NCBI GenBank assembly: GCA_009703465.1
Contig: WLGC01000037.1
Coordinates: forward strand, 1-7,582
Source: Actinomycetota bacterium
GTDB taxonomy: Bacteria; Actinomycetota; Actinomycetes; Actinomycetales; Microbacteriaceae
Direction: 5' to 3'
Length of the DNA stretch: 7,582 nucleotides
Positions 1 through 5,246 of this stretch are shown one piece after another. The notes under the pieces were generated by a model. It was not told where the DNA came from. It searched no databases and was given only the letters and a program-made list of their open reading frames with translations. A program made the position numbers and the translations under genes. Each line of letters begins with the position of its first letter. The stretch's first letter is position 1.

Positions 1-333
1 CTTTGCCTTCTCAGTAACTGCAACAGCAGCACCCTGTAGGTCAACTAGCAACATAACTCCACAGCCCTTAGTTAGCTGTGCGTCTGAAATGGTTGCGTAC
101 TTAGCTGGGTCGTTCTGAGCGTTCTGAATGTCAGCTTCGAAACCTGCTGCAGTCAAACCCTTTTCAAGAGCTGGACGGTCGCTTGGCTCCCAGCGGGTAC
201 CGCTGTCTGCATCAGGAAGAATTACACATGCGCGAGTTGAACCAGCAGGAGCTGAATCAGCTGCACAACCTGAAAGTCCTAGAACTGCAACCGCTGCAAA
301 AGCGGTCATGGTGATCAATGAAGATTTCTTCAT
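1..333 (-). CDS. Sugar ABC transporter substrate-binding lipoprotein, probably xylose/pentose (N-terminal 111 residues only)
   Basis: This would be the extracytoplasmic sugar receptor of an ABC importer, tethered to the membrane by a lipid. Reading the complement from ATG at 333-331 gives 111 codons open to the window edge, so the C-terminal two thirds or so are missing. Residues 1-22 form a lipoprotein signal peptide (MKKSS, a hydrophobic stretch, then the lipobox LSGC with the acylated Cys at 23). The mature part starts with a type-1 periplasmic-binding-protein fold: a first strand (ACVILPDADSGTRW), the segment RWEPSDRPALEKGLTAAGF, then NAQNDPAKYATISDAQLTKG and a hydrophobic strand GVMLLVDLQG. 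This resembles the XylF/ChvE-like sugar-binding family. A ribosome site GAAAGGG (complement of 339-345) lies 5 nt before the ATG, which supports this start. Xylose specificity is inferred from the xyl genes nearby and from the operator at 416-436. Another pentose or hexose is possible. Confidence 0.8.
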   Translation of the reverse strand, partial: MKKSSLITMTAFAAVAVLGLSGCAADSAPAGSTRACVILPDADSGTRWEPSDRPALEKGLTAAGFEADIQNAQNDPAKYATISDAQLTKGCGVMLLVDLQGAAVAVTEKAK

Positions 334-397
334 TTCTACCCTTTCTAATTTGGTTGAAGTGCCATGCCAAACTTCTGCTTAACATGGATAGCCAATG

Positions 398-426
398 ATT
401 GCACGGGCTTGGGTATATGTTGGCAA
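398..426 (-). promoter_or_regulatory. Candidate promoter of the binding-protein gene
   Basis: On the minus strand there is a -35-like TTGCCA (complement of 421-426, 5 of 6 to TTGACA), then a 17-nt spacer and a -10-like TGCAAT (complement of 398-403, 4 of 6 to TATAAT). Transcription would start near 391, leaving a leader of roughly 58 nt before the ATG at 333. The -35 box lies inside the putative operator at 416-436, which is the geometry expected for repression by blocking RNA polymerase. The call rests on consensus matching only. Confidence 0.35.
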
Positions 427-436
427 AAACAACAAA
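416..436. promoter_or_regulatory. Putative XylR (ROK) operator, copy 1
   Basis: The motif is TATGTTG-N7-CAACAAA, an imperfect inverted repeat (TGTTG against CAACA with a 7-nt centre). It differs from the copy at 5202-5222 upstream of xylA only within the 7-nt centre, and it overlaps the candidate -35 box of the binding-protein gene. The arms resemble the GTTTGTT/AACAAAC-type arms of Bacillus XylR operators as I remember them. A ROK repressor gene lies in the window, so XylR binding is a reasonable inference but is not shown by sequence alone. Confidence 0.6.
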
Positions 437-466
437 CTGAGGCAAATCAAAACGCTATTTTTTACC

Positions 467-496
467 TAACGCTTAGATAACGCTATCTAATCGTTA
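467..496. repeat. 30-bp near-perfect palindrome, probable regulator-binding site
   Basis: The left arm TAACGCTTAGATA (467-479) and right arm TATCTAATCGTTA (484-496) pair at 12 of 13 positions around a 4-nt centre ACGC. The inner seven pairs, TTAGATA/TATCTAA, are perfect. It lies between two putative XylR operators but has a different sequence, so it suggests a second regulator. There is no T-run after it and it sits in a divergent intergenic region, so a transcription terminator is unlikely. The right end overlaps the TATAAA box at 495-500. Confidence 0.6.
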
Positions 497-500
497 TAAA
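472..500 (+). promoter_or_regulatory. Candidate gnd promoter
   Basis: A -10-like TATAAA (495-500, 5 of 6 to TATAAT) is preceded at 17 nt by a weak -35-like CTTAGA (472-477, 3 of 6). The start would be near 507, giving gnd a leader of about 128 nt. Both boxes lie within or at the edge of the palindrome 467-496, and the start would fall within the operator-like copy at 501-521. A nearer promoter with a -10 at 562-567 (TACGAT) is an alternative, but I see no good -35 box for it. Confidence 0.3.
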
Positions 501-521
501 TAAGTTCCCTTGGGCAACAAA
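501..521. promoter_or_regulatory. Putative XylR operator, copy 2 (degenerate left arm)
   Basis: The sequence has the form TAAGTTC-N7-CAACAAA and matches 15 of 21 positions of the xylA copy at 5202-5222, including the whole right arm and the preceding GG. The left arm keeps TA and GTT. It lies 113 nt before the gnd start codon and its centre is 85 bp from that of copy 1, close to eight helical turns, so looping between the two is geometrically possible. It is weaker evidence than copies 1 and 3. Confidence 0.4.
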
Positions 522-634
522 CCCGCCCGGCCAGTCCTGTGGCCTAATCTGGGGCCAAAACTACGATATCCTTGGGGTTAGGTCCACGCAGCGCTGCCTT
601 GGCCAACCTTTTCCAAACTAATAAGGAATGAATC

Positions 635-2080
635 ATGTCAAAGGCAAACATCGGGGTAATTGGACTGGCTGTAATGGGCTCTAACCTGGCAAGGAATTTG
701 GCTAGTCGCGAGGGCAACACCGTGGCTGTTTATAACCGCTCCTACGAGCGCACCAATCTTCTAATCACCGAGCACCCTGAGGCTGGCTTTGTTGCCTCAG
801 AAACAATTGATGATTTTGTAGCCTCGCTGGCAAAACCGCGCACCGCAATAATCATGGTGCAAGCCGGAGCTGGAACTGATGCAGTGATCTCTCAGCTAAC
901 TGAAAGATTTGAAGCAGGCGACATCATTGTTGACGGTGGTAACGCTCTATTCACCGACACCATCCGACGTGAAAAAGAAGTATCTGCCAAAGGCATCAAC
1001 TTTGTTGGCGCTGGAATCTCTGGTGGTGAGGAAGGTGCCCTGAAGGGTCCATCCATCATGCCTGGTGGATCAGCTGAAGCTTATAAAACTCTTGGCCCAA
1101 TTCTTTCTTCAATTGCTGCTATTGCCGAAGGCGAACCATGTGTCACTCACGTGGGAACCGATGGAGCCGGGCACTTTGTAAAGATGATTCACAACGGAAT
1201 TGAATACGCTGACATGCAACTTATTGCTGAGGCCTATGACATTCTTCGACAGGCTGGTGGTTACTCACCTGCTGAAATTGCAGACATCTTTATTGAGTGG
1301 AACAAGGGTGACCTTGAATCTTTCTTGATTGAAATCACCGCTGAAGTTTTGAAACAAGTAGATCAAAAAACCGGCAAGCCACTAGTTGATGTAATTCTTG
1401 ATCAAGCTGGTTCCAAGGGAACCGGTGTCTGGACTGTGCAAACAGCTCTTGATCTTGGTACTCCGGTATCTGGAATTGCCGAAGCAGTTTTTGCTAGATC
1501 TCTTTCTTCTCAGGCAAGCCAGCGAAAGGCGGTTGATGGTCTACCGGCTGAGTCAAACAACTGGAGTGTGACCGATAAGGCTGCCTTTGTTGAGGATGTT
1601 CGCCTGGCTCTCTACGCATCCAAGCTGGTGGCTTACTCTCAAGGCTTTGATGCCATTCGAGCGGGAGCCAAGCAATACAACTGGAATATCAATCTGGGCG
1701 CTGTTTCTAAGATCTGGCGCGGTGGTTGCATTATTCGTGCCCAGTTCCTAAACCGCATTGCCGATGCCTACGAAAAGAACGCAAAACTTGAGTCACTTAT
1801 TTTCGACCCATTCTTTAAGCAAGCTGTTGCCAACTCAGTTTCCTCTTGGCGCAAGGTAGTTGCTAGCGCTGCACTTGCAGGAATTCCAGTTCCCGCTTTT
1901 GGCTCATCGCTTTCTTACTACGACGGTCTTCGCTCTCCTCGCCTATCGGCCGCGCTGGTTCAAGGACAACGCGACTTCTTCGGTGCTCACACATATAAGC
2001 GAGTAGATATGGATGGCACCTTCCATACCCTTTGGTCCGGTGACCGCTCAGAGGTTGAGCAAGCTCCATCTACTCACTAG
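635..2080 (+). CDS. gnd: NADP-dependent 6-phosphogluconate dehydrogenase, decarboxylating
   Basis: This cytosolic enzyme oxidises and decarboxylates 6-phosphogluconate to ribulose 5-phosphate, producing NADPH and CO2 in the oxidative pentose phosphate pathway. The 481 residues match the family's full length. The N-terminal Rossmann domain carries GLAVMGSNLARN (residues 10-21) and NRS (34-36), the usual 2'-phosphate contacts for NADP rather than NAD. The substrate segment GAGISGGEEGALKGPS covers 125-140. The catalytic segment has Lys183, His186, Asn187 and Glu190 (KMIHNGIE), and the signature DQAGSKGTGVWT is at 256-267. The C-terminal tail has QRDFFGAHTY and FHTLW, typical of the dimer-completing end. 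The ribosome site AAGGA at 623-627, 7 nt before the ATG, fixes the start; an ATG at 628 is in another frame. It appears to be first in a unit with two transporters. The operator-like site upstream hints at xylose control, which is inferred. Confidence 0.96.
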   Translation: MSKANIGVIGLAVMGSNLARNLASREGNTVAVYNRSYERTNLLITEHPEAGFVASETIDDFVASLAKPRTAIIMVQAGAGTDAVISQLTERFEAGDIIVDGGNALFTDTIRREKEVSAKGINFVGAGISGGEEGALKGPSIMPGGSAEAYKTLGPILSSIAAIAEGEPCVTHVGTDGAGHFVKMIHNGIEYADMQLIAEAYDILRQAGGYSPAEIADIFIEWNKGDLESFLIEITAEVLKQVDQKTGKPLVDVILDQAGSKGTGVWTVQTALDLGTPVSGIAEAVFARSLSSQASQRKAVDGLPAESNNWSVTDKAAFVEDVRLALYASKLVAYSQGFDAIRAGAKQYNWNINLGAVSKIWRGGCIIRAQFLNRIADAYEKNAKLESLIFDPFFKQAVANSVSSWRKVVASAALAGIPVPAFGSSLSYYDGLRSPRLSAALVQGQRDFFGAHTYKRVDMDGTFHTLWSGDRSEVEQAPSTH

Positions 2081-2086
2081 TCACAA

Positions 2087-2980
2087 ATGCCGACTACAAA
2101 AACCTCAAGCTGGATCTATCGCTTTTTATTTTTGGGTCTGGTTTGGGGTTCCAGCTTTCTATTCATCTCATTTAGTCTTCAATCACTTCCGCCAGTTGGT
2201 GTTGCATTTTGGCGCACAGCAATTGGCGCGCTGACCCTTTTGGTTTTTATGTTTATCGCTCGGGTCAGTTTTGTGCGAGGCGCTAAAACCTGGCTACACC
2301 TTTGGATAGCCGGTCTGTTTATGTCTGCTATCCCAGCGGTGCTCTTTAGCTATGCAATGCAGGACGTAAGTTCAGCACTTGCTTCGATCATCAATGCATC
2401 AACACCAATTTTCACAGTGCTAGCAATATTGATTGCTTTTCGAGCAGAAAAACCAAAACCTCGCGTGATTTTTGGACTGATTATTGGTTTAGCTGGAGTA
2501 CTGATTGTGCTTGGCATTTGGCAGGGATTAGGGAAGAGTGATCCACTTGCCATTATTGCCATGCTGCTTGCTGTTTCTTGCTATGGAATTGGTGGCCCCT
2601 ACATTCGAAAGTATGTTGAACCACTTGGAGTTCGACCTGAGGCGGCGGTATTTGGGCAGACCCTGACCAGCGCGTTTAGTCTTTTGCCCCTGTACGCATT
2701 TGGATCACTGACAATTGCGCCACTGAACCTTGAATCTATTGGTGGGATTTTGGCTTTAGGTATCTTGGGCACTGGCGTGGCCTACGTAGTCTTTTATCAA
2801 CTCTTGGCCCAGGTGGGTAGCGCTATTGGTAGCGCGGTCACTTATTTTTCACCGGTGGTTGGCGTGATTCTTGGGGTCATCATTTTGAACGAGGAGCTGC
2901 ACTGGTACGAACCAGTCGGCGCTGCGGTGTTGCTCTTTGGAGCAGCTGTTGCCCAGGGAAGGTTCAGTAAGAAAAAATGA
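2087..2980 (+). CDS. EamA-family (DMT superfamily) transporter, first of a pair
   Basis: This is an integral membrane protein of 297 residues with about ten hydrophobic segments, roughly at 10-28, 35-57, 68-88, 93-115, 122-142, 150-170, 182-205, 213-235, 240-263 and 267-290. That is the 5+5 layout of two EamA repeats. The family hallmark GLVWGSSFLFI near residues 17-27 and a second-half glycine-rich helix (VGSAIGSAVTYFSPVVGVILG) support the call. Family members export amino acids or other small metabolites, and the substrate here cannot be read from sequence. It begins 6 nt after gnd, without a convincing ribosome site before the ATG, so translation may depend on ribosomes finishing gnd. Its last bases overlap the next gene by 4 nt (ATGA). 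The C-terminus is basic (GRFSKKK), which fits a cytoplasmic end. Confidence 0.88.
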   Translation: MPTTKTSSWIYRFLFLGLVWGSSFLFISFSLQSLPPVGVAFWRTAIGALTLLVFMFIARVSFVRGAKTWLHLWIAGLFMSAIPAVLFSYAMQDVSSALASIINASTPIFTVLAILIAFRAEKPKPRVIFGLIIGLAGVLIVLGIWQGLGKSDPLAIIAMLLAVSCYGIGGPYIRKYVEPLGVRPEAAVFGQTLTSAFSLLPLYAFGSLTIAPLNLESIGGILALGILGTGVAYVVFYQLLAQVGSAIGSAVTYFSPVVGVILGVIILNEELHWYEPVGAAVLLFGAAVAQGRFSKKK

Positions 2981-3882
2981 CAACTGAATCTAGAAGAGGA
3001 ATTTCAACTGTAGATATCGCAATACTTGGTGCGGCTTTTGTTTGGGGGGCGAGTTATCTTGCCTCAAAAGAGCTCACTACATTTGCCAGCCTCTGGGGCA
3101 TGATGGCCATCAGATTTATCTTGGCTGGCGTAATGCTGTACCTAATTAGATTTCTAAGACCTTCAAAATTTACTAAAGCTGAGGTACTTGCATCATTAGG
3201 TATTGCTGTAACCCTGGCAACTGTTATGACAGTTGAAACAACTGGAATATATCTAACCTCGGCAACTAATTCAGGTTTGATTATTTCGTTGAGCATTTTG
3301 TTCACGCCAATTATTGAGGGATTAGTTTCTAAGTTTTGGATGCCAAGAATGTTTTACCTTGCCGCTCTTGGAGCAATCATGGGTGTTGGAATTTTGATTA
3401 GTGGAAATGGTTTTACTGAACCAAATCTTGGTGATCTACTGATGATTGCTGCAGCCGTTCTGCGCGCGGTGCACACTGTGGCACAGGGCTTTTTTACCAA
3501 GGGTAAAAAAGTAGACACCACTAACATCACAATCTTGCAATTGATTTTTGCCGGTAGCTTCTTTTTACTGATTGATCCAATCGGCACCTACAACGCAGCG
3601 ATTACCTATGGAGTTCGCGAGTGGCTACTGATGGGCGTGCTAGTTGTTTTCTGCACGGTTTATGGATTTATTGTGATGCTCTGGGCAATTAGAAAAACTT
3701 CGGCTTCAAGAGTTGCTCTATTGCAAGGAACTGAACCCATTTGGGCAGTGGTAATTGCCGTTGTCATTGGTGGAGAGCTAATGGGCTTTTTCGGCTGGAT
3801 TGGTGGCGCAGTTATTGTGGCCGCCTGCTATTGGGGCTTGGGTATCGAGGGCCGAGCCAGAGCGCAGCGGATTACCTCATAG
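2977..3882 (+). CDS. EamA-family (DMT superfamily) transporter, second of a pair
   Basis: This is a membrane protein of 301 residues, again with about ten predicted helices in two EamA repeats. The first helix carries GAAFVWGASYLASKE (residues 18-32), matching the WG-S/A hallmark of the family. The second half has ASRVALLQGTEPIWAVVIAV and a closing glycine-rich helix (FFGWIGGAVIVAACYWGLG). It is clearly diverged from its neighbour rather than a recent tandem duplicate. The start ATG overlaps the stop of the upstream gene (ATGA at 2977-2980), indicating translational coupling; the only purine-rich sequence near it is AAGAAAAA, with GGAAGG farther upstream. It ends 2 nt from the converging ROK gene. 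The substrate is unknown. A role linked to sugars or the pentose phosphate pathway is not supported beyond position. Confidence 0.87.
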   Translation: MTTESRRGISTVDIAILGAAFVWGASYLASKELTTFASLWGMMAIRFILAGVMLYLIRFLRPSKFTKAEVLASLGIAVTLATVMTVETTGIYLTSATNSGLIISLSILFTPIIEGLVSKFWMPRMFYLAALGAIMGVGILISGNGFTEPNLGDLLMIAAAVLRAVHTVAQGFFTKGKKVDTTNITILQLIFAGSFFLLIDPIGTYNAAITYGVREWLLMGVLVVFCTVYGFIVMLWAIRKTSASRVALLQGTEPIWAVVIAVVIGGELMGFFGWIGGAVIVAACYWGLGIEGRARAQRITS

Positions 3883-3884
3883 AG

Positions 3885-5105
3885 CTAGGCCTTAGGCGCC
3901 TTTACCTTTGCTGAAACAAGGGCTGTGGTTGAGGGCCTGGTAATTAGCTCATTAAAAGGCAGCTCAGCTGCTCCAATCATGAGCATGTTTGAACCCAAGC
4001 CGCTTTCTCTAATCAGCACTCGCTCATTTGCTGCAGCTAAGGAGTTGTACTTGAGACCAGCTAGTAGGCGCTGCTGTTCTTTAGCAAAGAGGCCGGTAAT
4101 GAAACCACCCAAGATAATCACCTGAGGATTAAAGATATTAACAAAAGTTCCAAGTGCGGCAGCCAGGCTATCGGTTTGGTTTTCAATTAACTTTTGGGCT
4201 TTTGCATTATTACTTCTGCTTATTTCCAAAAGCAATTCTTCATCTGTTGCAGCAAATAACTTGAATGTCTCTAAGAAGTCATTTCTGCGAACAAGACTTT
4301 CGAGAGTTCCCTCGAGACCTGAATAGTCTTTTTCTTTGCTTGAGGCAATTCTTACGTGGCCAAGTTCGCCGGCATAACCTGCCGTGCCACGAAGTTGCAG
4401 TCCGTTGATTACTACTCCGCCACCAATTCCTCCGGAACCGGCAAATAGAAATACAACATCAGAAAAACCTTTAGCATTTCCATAAATGATTTCAGCTACG
4501 CAACCAAGCGAGGCATCGTTGTCACAAAAAACCGGCAAGCCAGTCAACTGTGAAAGCATTGGTCCAAATGGCACCTCGACCCAACCTAGGTGCGGAGCTA
4601 ATCGAATAACACCATCGGCAACTCGAACCTGACCGGGAACAGCAACGCCAATTCCAACAATTCTTGTGCCAGGTTTTAGTTCTGCTCTCAAGGAGGCAAT
4701 TACTTTTGCAGCAATCGCTGCTGCTTTCTCTGCGGTTGGTTGATTGGTTGGTTCTCTGCGCTTGGCAATTACTTCACCAGCTAAAGTGACAACACCAACT
4801 GTGACCGCATCGACATCGGTGTTGACTGAAAATGCCACAACTTGATCAGAGGCCGATACCTGAAGACTTGGACGTCCCACTCCGGCGGCCGAGGCTTCGG
4901 TTTCAAAAACTAGACCCAGTTCCTGAAGCTCGGTTACTAGATCTGAAATAGTCGAGCGGTTCAAACCGGAACTGGCAGTGAGCTGTGAGCGGGAGAGAGT
5001 GCCGGCCTGGTGGATCATTCGCAGCAGTGCTGAAAGGTTGTGTTGTCTTACATCGTCACGGTTTTGGCCCAGCATATTTGCGCCGTGACTGATTGGGTTA
5101 GACAT
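3885..5105 (-). CDS. xylR: ROK-family transcriptional repressor, probable xylose repressor XylR
   Basis: This DNA-binding protein of 406 residues would repress the xyl genes until the pentose (or a derivative) binds. The N-terminal winged helix-turn-helix covers about residues 20-70 (VRQHNLSALLR, then SRSQLTASSGLNRSTISDLV with the recognition helix near 49-64), followed by the GVGRPS hinge (75-80). The ROK sugar-kinase-like domain has GIGVAVPGQV (151-160), CDNDAS (194-199), FAGSGGIGGGVVING (221-235) and GELGH (246-250). The usual zinc motif CxCGxxGCxE is replaced by DYSGLEGTLE (260-269), so all three cysteines are missing. It is divergent from xylA, the classic arrangement for XylR. The ATG at 5105 has no good ribosome site, but a TAGATT box ends about 7 nt upstream, pointing to a leaderless mRNA; Met11 is a less likely alternative start. 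The xylose assignment is by context, with ROK membership certain. Confidence 0.85.
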   Translation of the reverse strand: MSNPISHGANMLGQNRDDVRQHNLSALLRMIHQAGTLSRSQLTASSGLNRSTISDLVTELQELGLVFETEASAAGVGRPSLQVSASDQVVAFSVNTDVDAVTVGVVTLAGEVIAKRREPTNQPTAEKAAAIAAKVIASLRAELKPGTRIVGIGVAVPGQVRVADGVIRLAPHLGWVEVPFGPMLSQLTGLPVFCDNDASLGCVAEIIYGNAKGFSDVVFLFAGSGGIGGGVVINGLQLRGTAGYAGELGHVRIASSKEKDYSGLEGTLESLVRRNDFLETFKLFAATDEELLLEISRSNNAKAQKLIENQTDSLAAALGTFVNIFNPQVIILGGFITGLFAKEQQRLLAGLKYNSLAAANERVLIRESGLGSNMLMIGAAELPFNELITRPSTTALVSAKVKAPKA

Positions 5106-5118
5106 GCCTATAAATCTA
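5106..5118 (-). promoter_or_regulatory. Candidate leaderless promoter of the ROK gene
   Basis: On the minus strand a -10-like TAGATT (complement of 5113-5118, 4 of 6 to TATAAT) is followed by 7 nt and then the ATG at 5105. Transcription would therefore start at or next to the A of the start codon, which fits the missing ribosome site. Only a weak -35 candidate, TTACGA (complement of 5137-5142, 18-nt spacer), is visible. Leaderless genes are common in actinobacteria. Confidence 0.4.
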
Positions 5119-5147
5119 CATTCCCTGATTAGAGGGTCGTAACGAAA

Positions 5148-5175
5148 TTGTGAGAGCTTTTGGGGCTTGTAGATT
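5148..5175 (+). promoter_or_regulatory. Candidate xylA promoter, distal option
   Basis: A -35-like TTGTGA (5148-5153) and a -10-like TAGATT (5170-5175) are spaced by 16 nt. The start would be near 5182, about 20 nt before the operator at 5202-5222. The -10 lies in the 9-mer TGTAGATTT, which is the exact inverse of the 9-mer at the ROK promoter (5112-5120). It competes with the TTGACA-based option just downstream. Confidence 0.3.
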
Positions 5176-5204
5176 TGACAGGTAGGTCGGTGATAACCCA
5201 GTAT
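5175..5204 (+). promoter_or_regulatory. Candidate xylA promoter, proximal option
   Basis: A perfect -35 box TTGACA (5175-5180) is followed after 18 nt by a weak -10-like CAGTAT (5199-5204, 3 of 6, keeping the important second A and last T). The start would be near 5211, inside the operator at 5202-5222, so a bound repressor would block the promoter directly. The leader to the xylA ATG would be about 36 nt. Confidence 0.35.
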
Positions 5205-5222
5205 GTTGTCACAGGCAACAAA
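5202..5222. promoter_or_regulatory. Putative XylR operator, copy 3 (xylA)
   Basis: The motif TATGTTG-N7-CAACAAA is an inverted repeat (TGTTG/CAACA) 24 nt upstream of the xylA start codon, in the intergenic region between the ROK repressor and the xyl genes. It shares both arms exactly with the copy at 416-436 upstream of the binding-protein gene. Its place just upstream of xylA and next to the repressor gene is typical for XylR operators. Confidence 0.65.
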
Positions 5223-5246
5223 ACCCTCAATTTTAAGGATTAGCTA

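Larger units (their letters stand above)
334..634. other. Divergent control region between the binding-protein gene and gnd
   Basis: This gene-free stretch of 301 bp separates two divergently transcribed genes. It contains, in order, the ribosome site and candidate promoter of the binding-protein gene, a putative XylR operator (416-436), three direct copies of AACGCT (451, 468, 479), a 30-bp palindrome (467-496), a TATAAA -10-like box (495-500) and a second operator-like copy (501-521). Positions 522-634 are more GC-rich and would form a long 5' leader of gnd if transcription starts near 507. A weak -10-like TACGAT at 562-567 could be a nearer start. I see no tRNA, no riboswitch I recognise and no small ORF worth calling here. 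Confidence 0.7.

Noticed and set aside
128..382. Plus-strand open frame of 84 codons at the left end
   Set aside because: It is opposite the lipoprotein gene, which has a signal peptide, lipobox and ribosome site on the minus strand; the plus frame has no such support.
530..545. GGCC repeats (GGCC-N8-GGCC) in the gnd leader
   Set aside because: The arms are only 4 bp in a GC-rich stretch and no larger fold or known riboswitch pattern was recognised.
2087..3882. Recent tandem duplication of one EamA gene
   Set aside because: The two proteins share only the general fold and hallmark motifs; their residues differ widely along the length, so any duplication is ancient or they are independent family members.
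3887..3901. Small inverted repeat AGGC/GCCT near the convergent junction, considered as a terminator
   Set aside because: The stem is only 4 bp with a 7-nt loop and there is no T-run after it on either strand.
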